Part shown: positions 44,065 through 52,506 of the stretch, piece by piece
How positions within the stretch are numbered: the stretch's first letter is position 1
Layout: each line of letters begins with the position of its first letter
Source: Bradyrhizobium roseum
Lineage (GTDB): Bacteria; Pseudomonadota; Alphaproteobacteria; Rhizobiales; Xanthobacteraceae
DNA: 64,000 bases
Assembly (NCBI RefSeq): GCF_030413175.1
Contig: NZ_CP129212.1
Span: forward strand, 3,224,001-3,288,000
Direction: 5' to 3'
Program-made: the position numbers and the translations under genes
The notes under the pieces: generated by a model
Databases searched by the model: none
Seen by the model: the letters and a program-made list of their open reading frames with translations, nothing else
What the model was told of the DNA's origin: nothing

Positions 44065-45321
44065 ATGGACCTCGCGCCCCGCTTGAGCCTGATGAACTGG
44101 CTGGTGAGCCAGGGCCTCACAGGCCTGCCCGAAAATGATCTGATCCGCGGTTTCTGCGAACGCTGCCGCGCCGAAGGTCTATCCCTGTCGCGCGGCATGG
44201 TCTTCATCGACACGCTGCACCCGATCTTCGAGGGCCGTGGCTTCCGCTGGAACGACGCCGAGACCAACGAGAGCGACGTATTCGAATATGGCTCGACCAG
44301 CGAGGGCGAGGCCGCGGAGGCGTGGCGGAGCTCGATATTCTACCACATGCTCGAAAACGGCCACGAGGAAATGCCGGTCGACCTCGCCAACGGCGTGGCC
44401 AATTTCAAGTTCATGAGCGACCTTGCCGAAAAAGGCCACAAGCATGCGGTGGCCTATGTGCACCGCTTCGGCGAGGCCGGCACCATGGGGCAGATGGATT
44501 GCGTCTATTCCTACTGGGTAACCCGGCGCGACGAGGGCTTTGGCGCGCAAGAGATGGCGACGCTGCGCGACCTCGTGCCGGTGCTCGGGCTCGCGATCAA
44601 GACCGCGGCGCAGGCCGATATCGCCAAGACGCTGGGCCGCGTCTATCTCGGGCGCGATGCCGCCGAACAGGTGCTGCGCGGAAGAATCGCGCGCGGCGTC
44701 ACTGAGCGCATCAATACGGTATTGTGGTTCTCGGATCTGCGCGGCTCGACCGCGATCAGCGAAAGCATCGATCCCGGCGAGATCATTCCGTTCCTCAACG
44801 ACTATGCGCAGGCCTCGATCGACGCCATCCATGACGCCGGCGGCGAAGTGCTGAAGCTGATCGGCGACGGCGTGCTGGCGATGTTCACCCACGAGAATCT
44901 CGCAGCGGCCAAGCGCGCCGCGCTGCGCGCCGAGCATCGCTTTCGCCGCAACATGAAGGCGCTGACCGCCCGCCGCGTCGCCGAAAGCCGCCCGGTGACG
45001 ACGGCCCATGTCGGCCTGCATGTCGGCGAGGTGTTTTACGGCAATATCGGCAGCGACGACCGGCTCGACTTCACGGTGGTGGGGCCGGCCGTCAACGAGG
45101 TCAGCCGGATCGCCTCGATGTGCCGCTCGGTCGACCGCGAACTGCTGATGTCCTCGGCGTTCCGGTCAGGCCTCGACGCGGCGGGGCGGAATTATCTGGT
45201 GTCCACAGGTCGCTTTGCGCTGCGCGGCATCGGCCGCGCGCAGGATCTCTATACGCTCGACCCGGATATCGCAGCCGACGAAGTCGTGGCGGGGAAGTAC
45301 GAGCGGTATCTGGCGTCCTGA
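44065..45321 (+). CDS. Class III adenylate/guanylate cyclase
   Basis: A 418-residue soluble cyclase. The C-terminal half (about 215-400) is the catalytic domain: metal-binding Asp in VLWFSDLRGSTAISE and again in KLIGDGVLAMFTH, with VGEVFYGNIGSDDRLDFTVV and GPAVNEVSRI for the transition state. The N-terminal 210 residues form an unassigned sensory domain. Products are cAMP or cGMP; the substrate-selecting residues cannot be called with certainty. No membrane segment. Rhizobia carry many such cyclases. Confidence 0.9.
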   Translation: MDLAPRLSLMNWLVSQGLTGLPENDLIRGFCERCRAEGLSLSRGMVFIDTLHPIFEGRGFRWNDAETNESDVFEYGSTSEGEAAEAWRSSIFYHMLENGHEEMPVDLANGVANFKFMSDLAEKGHKHAVAYVHRFGEAGTMGQMDCVYSYWVTRRDEGFGAQEMATLRDLVPVLGLAIKTAAQADIAKTLGRVYLGRDAAEQVLRGRIARGVTERINTVLWFSDLRGSTAISESIDPGEIIPFLNDYAQASIDAIHDAGGEVLKLIGDGVLAMFTHENLAAAKRAALRAEHRFRRNMKALTARRVAESRPVTTAHVGLHVGEVFYGNIGSDDRLDFTVVGPAVNEVSRIASMCRSVDRELLMSSAFRSGLDAAGRNYLVSTGRFALRGIGRAQDLYTLDPDIAADEVVAGKYERYLAS

Positions 45322-45408
45322 GCCAGCGCCTGCCGCGGTAGCGACCTTGATTCACGTCAAGGCGCGCATCTCCGTCGCCAGCTTAATTGGGCGCGGAGGC
45401 GGAGTCAC

Positions 45409-45624
45409 ATGTCCACGACCGAGATCGCACAACGGCATTTCGCGGCTGCGCTGGCCGATGCAGAGTCTGAGGGGCAGGGCGCCGACGCTGTCTGCCGCGC
45501 GCTGCTCAGTCTCGTCGTCGCAAAATATCTGGAGAGCCGGCCGCTGGCCGACGTTCAGTCCGAGCTTCGTTTCGTCGCCGACAATTGCGATCCCGACACT
45601 GACTTCATGTTCATGCGGCCCTGA
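45409..45624 (+). CDS. Small hypothetical protein
   Basis: A 71-residue protein of mixed composition (MSTTEIAQRHFAAALADAES, CRALLSLVVAKYLESRPLAD) that looks helical. No family is recognised. The 3' end overlaps the convergent MFS gene by 14 bases. A ribosome site GCGGAGGCGGAG lies upstream. It looks like a real small gene because the codon pattern is coherent and the length is kept. Confidence 0.6.
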   Translation: MSTTEIAQRHFAAALADAESEGQGADAVCRALLSLVVAKYLESRPLADVQSELRFVADNCDPDTDFMFMRP

Positions 45625-46831
45625 CTTTCGTCCGCAGCGTATAGAGCCCGATCGCGGCAAGCGAAAATACCGTCAGCACCACGCCCAGCGCGAACAAAGC
45701 TTCATGCGAGATCGTGGCGGCGAGCCAGACGCCGATCGCGGCCATCATCATCTGCCAGAAGCCGACCAGCGCGGAGGCCGCGCCCGCCTTGTCGCCGAAC
45801 GGGGACAGCGCCTGCGCCGTCCCCAGCGGATTGACGATGCCCATGCCGAGCAGGAACACGCTGAGCGCACCGAGATAGGAAAGGAAAGTCGGGCTGTAAA
45901 GCGAGACCAGCAGCATCGCGATGCCGCCGGTGACGGCGGCCAGCAGGCCACCCCGGATCGAGCGGTCGAGCCCGTGGCGCGGCGCGAGCCTGGTCGCGAG
46001 CATGCCGGCGGCGAACACGATCAATACGGTGCCGGCGAAGAACAGGCCGAGTTGGATCGGGGTGAAGTGCATCGCCTCGATCAGGATGCGCGGCGCCGCC
46101 GAGAACACCGAGAACAGGCTGCCCATGATCAGGCTCACCGTCGCGGCCGGCACGACGAACCGCCGGTCCGCGATAAGACCGAGATAGGTCTGGGTAATGG
46201 CAAGCGGATCGAGCGGTGTGCGCGTGGCGTGATGGGTCTCGCCGAACACGGCGGCGTAGGCGAGCGCGCCGAATGCCGCAAAGGCCGCAACCAGCACGAA
46301 TTCGGAACGCCAGCCGAACGCGTGGTCGAGCGCGCCGCCGAGCAGCGGCGAGAAGCCGGGCGCCGCGGCCATGGCGATCATGATCAGCGCCATGGCGCGG
46401 GCGAGCGCTGCGCCGGAAAACAAATCGCGGGCGATCGCGCGGGACAGCACCGAGGTAGCGCAGGCGCCCGCGGCCTGGATGACGCGGCCGATCAGAAGCC
46501 CGGTCAGATCGGTCGCCAGCGCGCACCAGACGCTGCCGATGAAGAACACACCGAAACCGATCAGCACCGGCCAGCGGCGGCCGTAGCGGTCGGAAATCGG
46601 CCCGACCGCGAGCTGACCGATGGCGAACACGGCCAGAAAGATCGTGATCGCGGAGGTGACCGCCGCGCTGGTGACGTTCAGCGACGCCGCCATCTGCGGC
46701 AATGACGGCAGCAGGATGTTGGTGGCGAGCGTACCGGTGGCGGCGAGGCCGGCCAGAACGGCGATCTGCAGGGCCGTCGAGGATTTTTCGGCGCGGGGCG
46801 GGGCGTCGACCGCGGCGGTCTGCTCGGTCAT
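45611..46831 (-). CDS. MFS drug-resistance transporter, Bcr/CflA type
   Basis: A 406-residue 12-helix exporter. ATNILLPSLPQMAASLNVTS and LAVGPISDRYGRRWPVLIG are the Bcr/CflA signature for helix 1 and the 2-3 loop. It may export drugs or small metabolites. The upstream region (46832-46991) has an AT-rich patch near 46850-46870 that could hold its promoter and that of the divergent solute-binding gene. Confidence 0.88.
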   Translation of the reverse strand: MTEQTAAVDAPPRAEKSSTALQIAVLAGLAATGTLATNILLPSLPQMAASLNVTSAAVTSAITIFLAVFAIGQLAVGPISDRYGRRWPVLIGFGVFFIGSVWCALATDLTGLLIGRVIQAAGACATSVLSRAIARDLFSGAALARAMALIMIAMAAAPGFSPLLGGALDHAFGWRSEFVLVAAFAAFGALAYAAVFGETHHATRTPLDPLAITQTYLGLIADRRFVVPAATVSLIMGSLFSVFSAAPRILIEAMHFTPIQLGLFFAGTVLIVFAAGMLATRLAPRHGLDRSIRGGLLAAVTGGIAMLLVSLYSPTFLSYLGALSVFLLGMGIVNPLGTAQALSPFGDKAGAASALVGFWQMMMAAIGVWLAATISHEALFALGVVLTVFSLAAIGLYTLRTKVRAA

Positions 46832-46991
46832 GGCGAGGTTCCGATCTAAATAAGATTATTATCATCATATAAAGCGGAAATGCCGATGGTCCAAGTTGAA
46901 TTCCGCACGGGCGGCCTGCCGCCGGCGACTGGCGGGGTGGCATAGACCTTGCCTGCAAAAAGGGCAGCCGCACCGTCAAGGAGACGCCGTC

Positions 46992-48611
46992 ATGTCCGCT
47001 CCAGTCATCCTGAACCGCCGGAACTTCCTGCGAACGAGCCTGGCCGGCGCTTCAGCCGCGGCGTTCGGCGTGGATCCGGCCGGGGCGCAGGGACGTTCGG
47101 AGACGCTGCTGGTGGTTCAGGAGCTTGGCCCTAATTCGCTCGATATGCAGGGTGTTGGCTCAAACCAGACGGTCAACGGTCTGTCCTGGAATTGCTACGA
47201 CCGGCTGCTGTCCTACGCGGCCAAGACGCTGCCGGACGGGACGCTGTCCTACGACCGAGAGAAGCTGGCCCCCGAACTCGCCGAGAGCTGGGCGGTCGCT
47301 GCCGACGGCATGTCCTGCACTTTCAAGCTGCGCAAGGGCGCGATATTCCACGACGGCAGCCTGGTCACGGCAAAGGACGTCAAATGGTCGTTCGACAGGG
47401 CCGTCAAAGTCGGAGGCTTCCCGACATTCCAGATGTCGGCCGGTTCGCTGGAAAAGCCCGAACAATTCGTGATCGTCGACGATCACACCTTTCGCATCGA
47501 TTACGTCCGCAAGGACAAGATGTTGCTGTTCAACGTCGCCGTCGTCGTACCGTTCATCATCAACTCGGAACTCGCAAAGAAGAACGCCACACCCGAAGAC
47601 CCCTGGGCGATGGCCTGGCTGAAGAACAACGAGGCCGGTGGCGGGGCCTACCGGATCGAAAGCTGGAAGCCCGGGATCGAGACCATCTTCACCCGCTTCG
47701 ACGGTTGGAGCAGCGGGCCGTTGCCGAAGCTCAAGCGCATTATCGCGCGCGACATCCCCTCGGGCGGTACGCGGCGTGCGATGCTGGAGCGGGGCGACGC
47801 CGACCTATCCAGCGGCTTCGCGCCGCGCGACTTCGATCAGATCATGAAGGAAGGCAAGATCAAGGTGTCGGGCGTCCCGATTCCGAACGCATTGTGGTAT
47901 CTCGCGCTGAACACCGCCAAGCCGCCATTCGATAACGCCAAACTGCGTCAGGCGCTGGCATGGGCGATGCCCTACGAGCAGATCCAGAATGGGGCCTTCT
48001 TCAATCGTGCCCTGCCGATGTACGGCGGGCCCGCTGAAGTATCCAGGGCTGCATGGCCGCAGCCGTTTCCTTACGTGACGGATATTGACAAGGCGAAGGC
48101 GCTGATGAAGGAGGCCGGTCTCGAAGGCGGTCTCGAAACGACATTGTCACTGGACACCGGCACCGCCACCGTCGGCGAACCAACCGTCGTGCTGATCCAG
48201 GAGAACCTCGCCAAGATCGGTATAAAGACGCAGATCAACAAGATTCCCGGCGCCAACTGGCGGACCATTCTGAACAAGAAGGAATTGCCGCTGGTGCTCA
48301 ACCGCTTCAGCGGCTGGCTGGACTATCCCGAGTATTATTTCTACTGGAATTTCCACGGCAACAATTCGATTTTCAACATCTCATCGTACCAGAACAAGGA
48401 CATGGACGCGCTGATCGACAAGGCGCGCTTCACGGAAGACCCGGCCGAGTATGAAGCTGCCGTGAAGGCGTTCATTGGGCTCTGCATTCGCGACGTGCCG
48501 GTGATTCCGCTCAACCAGCCGATCCATGACGTCGCGATGCAGAAGAACATCAGCGGATACGAGTTCTGGTTTCACCGCGAGCCCGACTTCCGCCAATTCG
48601 CGAAGGGCTGA
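46992..48611 (+). CDS. ABC-transporter solute-binding protein, peptide/nickel (family 5)
   Basis: A 539-residue periplasmic protein. ATG 46992 gives a Tat-type signal (LNRRNFLRTSLAGASAAAFG). The body has family-5 binding-protein segments such as LAPELAESWAVAADGMSCTF, KGAIFHDGSLVTAKDVKWSF and GAYRIESWKPG. Ligands of the family include peptides, nickel and opines. No permease or ATPase genes are in the window, so it is an orphan component. A remnant of an EamA transporter follows. Confidence 0.88.
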   Translation: MSAPVILNRRNFLRTSLAGASAAAFGVDPAGAQGRSETLLVVQELGPNSLDMQGVGSNQTVNGLSWNCYDRLLSYAAKTLPDGTLSYDREKLAPELAESWAVAADGMSCTFKLRKGAIFHDGSLVTAKDVKWSFDRAVKVGGFPTFQMSAGSLEKPEQFVIVDDHTFRIDYVRKDKMLLFNVAVVVPFIINSELAKKNATPEDPWAMAWLKNNEAGGGAYRIESWKPGIETIFTRFDGWSSGPLPKLKRIIARDIPSGGTRRAMLERGDADLSSGFAPRDFDQIMKEGKIKVSGVPIPNALWYLALNTAKPPFDNAKLRQALAWAMPYEQIQNGAFFNRALPMYGGPAEVSRAAWPQPFPYVTDIDKAKALMKEAGLEGGLETTLSLDTGTATVGEPTVVLIQENLAKIGIKTQINKIPGANWRTILNKKELPLVLNRFSGWLDYPEYYFYWNFHGNNSIFNISSYQNKDMDALIDKARFTEDPAEYEAAVKAFIGLCIRDVPVIPLNQPIHDVAMQKNISGYEFWFHREPDFRQFAKG

Positions 48612-48681
48612 TCTCCACTCAGCACGCCCGCAGTGCACTTGGCGGGATCCCCCACCATCGCGGCATCATGACGACAAAAGT

Positions 48682-48720
48682 GAAGCAATCCATCTTCCCA
48701 CGGAGAGGATGGATTGTTTC
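48682..48720. repeat. Short inverted repeat of the GAAGCAATCCAT family
   Basis: GAAGCAATCCATC (48682-48694) faces GATGGATTGTTTC (48708-48720) with one mismatch. The larger element at 61555 has the same GAAGCAATCCAT arm, so this is a short or degraded relative. It directly precedes the transporter remnant. Confidence 0.6.
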
Positions 48721-48721
48721 G

Positions 48722-48886
48722 ATGGGCCGCGTCGCACCCTTCGGTCTGCTGCTTCCGGTATTCGCCCTGATTTCGAGCGTGCTGTTCCTCGGCGACCGCA
48801 TGCTCCCAAAGCCGATTGTCGGCGGGCTGCTCCCGATCTCAGGCGTTGCCATTACACAGGTCAGACCGAGCGCTCGACCAGTTTGA
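48722..48886 (+). pseudogene. EamA/DMT transporter C-terminal remnant
   Basis: A short frame encodes the last two helices only: MGRVAPFGLLLPVFALISSV, then LFLGDRMLPKPIVGGLLPIS and GVAITQ. This is the end of an EamA permease. The rest is missing, replaced upstream by the repeat at 48682. It is a different subfamily from the remnant at 35122. Confidence 0.65.
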
Positions 48887-48910
48887 GCATCTGTCCAAAC
48901 GTTTTGAACT

Positions 48911-49483
48911 TCACTTTGCGCCATCGACAGCTTGAACCATGGCTTCTACGGCATCGCCTGGTTTCAGGCCACCTTGGCGCAACAACGTCTGCCAGGTGTG
49001 GAAGCTGAGCGCGAGATGCAGCATCGCGCGCTGCCGTTTTTTCAGCTTTTCGCCCAGCACGTCGCGATAGGCTGCGGTGTACGGCCCCCATCGCATGTCG
49101 GAGATTTCCCGGGTGAGGGCGTGATACTCGGCGTCGCGCAGCACGCAGGCGGCAAGCGATGCGTTGCGCGCGTACCAGCCGTAGATCGCCGTGAGGCCGG
49201 TCCGCAGACGCTCGCGTCGATCCGCTATCGAACGCCACGGCTCCGGCTCCGGAAGCGGGTCGCGATCCATCGCATATCCGGAGCAGGCGAGATGGAGGCT
49301 GCGTTCGTCGGGAAAGTGCGCGTAGAGCGTATGGCGCTGCACGCCGGCGCGATCGGCAATCATGCTGATCGTCGTCGCTGCCGGACCGACACTGCTGTGC
49401 AGATCCACGGCGGATTCCACGATGCGTTGCCGGGTCTGCGCCTGCTGCTCGGCGCGGCGCTTCAGGGTGTAAGTCCGAGACAT
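48911..49483 (-). CDS. TetR-family regulator
   Basis: A 190-residue regulator from ATG 49483. AQTRQRIVESAVDLHSSVGP and ISMIADRAGVQRHTLYAHFP are the DNA-binding helices. The C-terminal ligand domain ends with ALSFHTWQTLLRQGGL. It is divergent from the diiron protein at 49623 and probably represses it through the TACATATATGTA palindrome. Confidence 0.85.
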   Translation of the reverse strand: MSRTYTLKRRAEQQAQTRQRIVESAVDLHSSVGPAATTISMIADRAGVQRHTLYAHFPDERSLHLACSGYAMDRDPLPEPEPWRSIADRRERLRTGLTAIYGWYARNASLAACVLRDAEYHALTREISDMRWGPYTAAYRDVLGEKLKKRQRAMLHLALSFHTWQTLLRQGGLKPGDAVEAMVQAVDGAK

Positions 49484-49540
49484 CTTTTTTAATTGCACAA
49501 GTGCGTGCACCCATTATTGACAGTCGCGCAAATTTCACTG

Positions 49541-49576
49541 TACATATATGTATTATCAAATCTGACGTATGTACAT
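49541..49576. promoter_or_regulatory. Candidate TetR operators
   Basis: A 12-base perfect palindrome TACATATATGTA (49541-49552) and a related ATGTACAT (49569-49576) lie between the divergent tetR and diiron-protein genes. They share TGTA/TACA half-sites. Confidence 0.55.
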
Positions 49577-49622
49577 TGCCCCCCAGTGCTTCTCCTAAAT
49601 TATTGTCGTGATGGAGGAATTC

Positions 49623-50396
49623 ATGGAGACCAAGGTCAGCGAAATCGCCAACGGGATCTACCGCCTTTCGACCTATGTGCCGGACATTGCTCCGCCCTCG
49701 GGCTTTACCTTCAACCAGTTCCTTGTCCTCGGCGACGAGCCGCTGATGTTTCACACCGGCCTGCGCAAGATGTTTCCGCTCAACCGCGAGGCGCTCAGCC
49801 GGATCATCCCGCCCGAGCGACTGCGCTGGATCGCCTATGGCCATTTCGAGGCCGACGAGTGCGGCGCGATGAACGAGTGGCTCGCCGTGGCGCCACAGGC
49901 GACGCCCGCGCATGGCCAGACCGGATGCATGGTGTCGCTGGCCGATTTCGCGGACCGTGAGCCGCGCGCGCTCGCGGATGGCGAGGTGATCGCCATCGGC
50001 GGCGGCAAGCGCGTGCGCTTCATCGATACGCCGCACACGCCGCACGGCTGGGACGCCGGAGTCCTGTTCGAGGAATCGACGCGAACCCTGCTGTGCGGCG
50101 ACCTGTTCACGCAACTCGGCAACGACAAGGCGTTGACCGACGGCGACGTGGTTGGGCCTGCGATCGCGGCGGAAGACATCTTCAACTATTCAAGCCTCAG
50201 CCCGGGCATGGGCAGTACCATCCGCGGTCTCGCCAGCCTCGCGCCACGCACGCTGGCACTCATGCATGGTCCCTCTTTTACGGGCGACGGCGCCGCAGCC
50301 TTGCGTGCCCTTGCGGACGACTACGACCGCCGCATTTCCGGTCAGGTGTTCACGGGCGCTGTGAGGGCCGACGGCATGAGCGCTCGACCAAACTGA
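49623..50396 (+). CDS. Stand-alone ODP-type diiron metallo-beta-lactamase-fold protein
   Basis: A 257-residue beta-lactamase-fold protein with no flavodoxin domain. ATG 49623 has GGAGG at 49613. The metal site follows the flavodiiron pattern: HFEADEC (His74, Glu76, Asp78), then His138/His141 in DTPHTPHGWD, Asp160 in LCGDLFT, and His in LMHGPSF. It resembles oxygen-binding diiron proteins (ODP) and flavodiiron proteins stripped of the flavin half. It could sense or bind oxygen or NO; hydrolase activity is less likely because the HxHxDH motif is absent. Divergent from a TetR gene. Confidence 0.8.
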   Translation: METKVSEIANGIYRLSTYVPDIAPPSGFTFNQFLVLGDEPLMFHTGLRKMFPLNREALSRIIPPERLRWIAYGHFEADECGAMNEWLAVAPQATPAHGQTGCMVSLADFADREPRALADGEVIAIGGGKRVRFIDTPHTPHGWDAGVLFEESTRTLLCGDLFTQLGNDKALTDGDVVGPAIAAEDIFNYSSLSPGMGSTIRGLASLAPRTLALMHGPSFTGDGAAALRALADDYDRRISGQVFTGAVRADGMSARPN

Positions 50397-50435
50397 ACCT
50401 GAAAGTCGCGTCGCGGTGACTTCCGGGTTTTGGCC

Positions 50436-51680
50436 TCAACACCGCGCCGGCTCTCCCACCATGTCCGGCTGCCGCGCCAGCGCGACGGCCGGCGAGGTCC
50501 AGATCAACAGCGCCTGCGCGCCGAAGATCGCGGCCGCCAGATAGAGGCAGGCTTCGGCGCCATAGAAACCGCCGACGATGGCGCCGAGCGCGGAGCCGAG
50601 CGGGCGGGCGCCGTAGCTCATGATGTTGATCGCGGAGACGCGACCCAGCAGCGACGGTGGCGTCACCGATTGACGCAGCGTGGTGGTCGAGATCACCCAC
50701 AGGATCGGGCCGGCTCCGAGCAGGAAGAAGCTGAGCGACGCCAGCCACGGGCTCGGTGCGACAATGGTGAGCGCCATCACGAGTGCGGCGGCGAAGCCGG
50801 TGACGGGGCCGAGCCCGATCACGGTGCCGAAGGTGAGCCGCTGCATCACCCGCGTCGCCGCCAGCGCGCCGACCACCATGCCGACGCCATACATTCCGAG
50901 CGTGACGCCGACACCGGTCGCCGAAAGTCCGAGATGGCGCACGGCGTAGGGCACGAACACCGCGAGCAGGAGGAACGACGCCGTGTTGAAGATGAACTGG
51001 GTGATGAACACCGGCCGCAGCAGCGGATGATGCATCACGAAGGCGGCGCCTTCCTTGATTTCCTGCAGCGGATGGCGGCGCGGGGTGGGCGCGCGCGCCG
51101 GCTCATGGATGCCCGACAGCAGGGCGACCGCGACAACCGATAACGCCGCGGCAAAGCCGAACGCCGGCGCGGCGCCCAGCCATCCGACCAGCACGCCGCC
51201 GAGCGCCGGCCCGCTGGCAAACGCGATCGTGCGCGCCAGTTCGATCCGCGCGTTCGCCGCGGGCAGTTGTGGCGAGGTCACCAATGAGGGCACCAGCGCG
51301 GGCGCGGCGACGCTGTAGGCCACGGTGCCGCACACCGCGACGAAGCCGAGCAGCGAAAGCAAAGGTAGCGTCATCTGGCCGAACCAGATCAGCAGCAGGA
51401 TCCCGGCCAGCGCCGCGGCCCGCAGGGCTTCGGAAGCCACCATCACAAAGCGCCGCGAGATGCGGTCGGCAATCAAGCCGGCCGGGATCGCAAATAGAAT
51501 GAACGGCAGCGTCAGCGCGGTCTGCAGCAGCCCGGTCTGGCCTTCGCCGACGCTGAGCAGCAGCACGGCGACGATGGGGGCTGCGGCCAGCGCGATCTGT
51601 TCGGCCGACTGCGCCGCAAGGTTGGACCAGGCAAGGCGGTTGAAGGTGGCGGGCAGGCGAGGGGGCGGAGCGGGCGACAT
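50436..51680 (-). CDS. MFS transporter
   Basis: A 414-residue 12-helix transporter from ATG 51680. FNRLAWSNLAAQSAEQIALA and IPAGLIADRISRRFVMVASE are helix 1 and loop 2-3 of the enterobactin-exporter-like MFS branch. A long central loop near GIHEPARAPTPRRHPLQEIK is typical. The substrate is unknown. It is convergent with the diiron gene and lies upstream of nothing obvious in its own strand. Confidence 0.82.
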   Translation of the reverse strand: MSPAPPPRLPATFNRLAWSNLAAQSAEQIALAAAPIVAVLLLSVGEGQTGLLQTALTLPFILFAIPAGLIADRISRRFVMVASEALRAAALAGILLLIWFGQMTLPLLSLLGFVAVCGTVAYSVAAPALVPSLVTSPQLPAANARIELARTIAFASGPALGGVLVGWLGAAPAFGFAAALSVVAVALLSGIHEPARAPTPRRHPLQEIKEGAAFVMHHPLLRPVFITQFIFNTASFLLLAVFVPYAVRHLGLSATGVGVTLGMYGVGMVVGALAATRVMQRLTFGTVIGLGPVTGFAAALVMALTIVAPSPWLASLSFFLLGAGPILWVISTTTLRQSVTPPSLLGRVSAINIMSYGARPLGSALGAIVGGFYGAEACLYLAAAIFGAQALLIWTSPAVALARQPDMVGEPARC

Positions 51681-51779
51681 GACGGAGGTCCTTGGCAGAT
51701 TCGATCTTTCCGCATTGTCTGCGCAGAGGACGATCGAACCCACCCGTTTTCCGACACAGGTCGCGGATGAGTGACCAAT

Positions 51780-52496
51780 TCAAAGATCATACGCGCAGCG
51801 GAAACCGACATAGACGGCATAGAAATCCGCCGGCTTCCACTGCACCGCCGCGGCTTGCGTCTTGTCGGGGCCGTACCACCAAGAGCCGCCAGCGGTGAGG
51901 GCCTGATCGCCCTGGCGATCGGCGAGCCACTCCCAGACGTTGCCACCCATGTCGAATATGCCGTTCACGCCGCGCCGGGTTTCACCGGCGACCGCATGGC
52001 GCGGCCAACGATCATTGGCCGATGTATTCATGCCATCGGGCTTGTCGCCGACGGGATAGGGGTAGGTGCGTCCATTGGTGAACCCATCTGTCGGTTCGGT
52101 CCGCATCTCCGTGAAAGCAGCCTTGCGCCATTCTTCGAGGCCCGGCAGCCGGCCGCCCCGGGCAAGGCAGAAGTCGCGTGCCTCGCTCCAGCTCACATGG
52201 ACGACGGGCTCATTGTCCAAGCCCGGTTTCCCATAGGGCGATGACCAGGTCCAGCCGCCCCGGCGTTCCCAGCCGTTGCCGAACTCAAAACCTCCGCCCG
52301 CGCTCTCGGCTTCGGTGACGAGCGATCGGGAGTCGCGATAGGTACGAAACTCGCCGATCGTCACTTCGGTCTGATCGATGGCAAATCGACCTAGCCTTTG
52401 CGCGGAGTCGGGTACGGCCAGCACCGTGGTCGATTGGGTTGCGAACAGCAGACCAATTGATACCGTCGTTCTCACCGGCATTCCAACACCGCGCAT
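51780..52496 (-). CDS. Formylglycine-generating-enzyme-like (SUMF1) protein
   Basis: A 238-residue protein from ATG 52496 with GAGG upstream. A weak signal peptide (TTVSIGLLFATQSTTVLA) precedes an FGE-sulfatase fold: FAIDQTEVTIGEFRTYRDS, NEPVVHVSWSEARDFCLARG, RLPGLEEWRKAAF, DMGGNVWEWLADRQGD and VGFRCAYDL. True FGEs convert a sulfatase Cys to formylglycine with two active-site Cys; only a few Cys are visible here, so this may be a structural or regulatory relative. It lies 10 bases after the aldo/keto reductase gene, implying an operon. Confidence 0.75.
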   Translation of the reverse strand: MRGVGMPVRTTVSIGLLFATQSTTVLAVPDSAQRLGRFAIDQTEVTIGEFRTYRDSRSLVTEAESAGGGFEFGNGWERRGGWTWSSPYGKPGLDNEPVVHVSWSEARDFCLARGGRLPGLEEWRKAAFTEMRTEPTDGFTNGRTYPYPVGDKPDGMNTSANDRWPRHAVAGETRRGVNGIFDMGGNVWEWLADRQGDQALTAGGSWWYGPDKTQAAAVQWKPADFYAVYVGFRCAYDL

Positions 52497-52506
52497 CTTC
52501 AAGACC

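Noticed and set aside
45215-46705. Open frame of 496 codons opposite the Bcr/CflA-type gene
   Set aside because: Highly charged, repetitive Arg/Glu/Gln translation; the minus strand encodes a normal 12-helix MFS protein.
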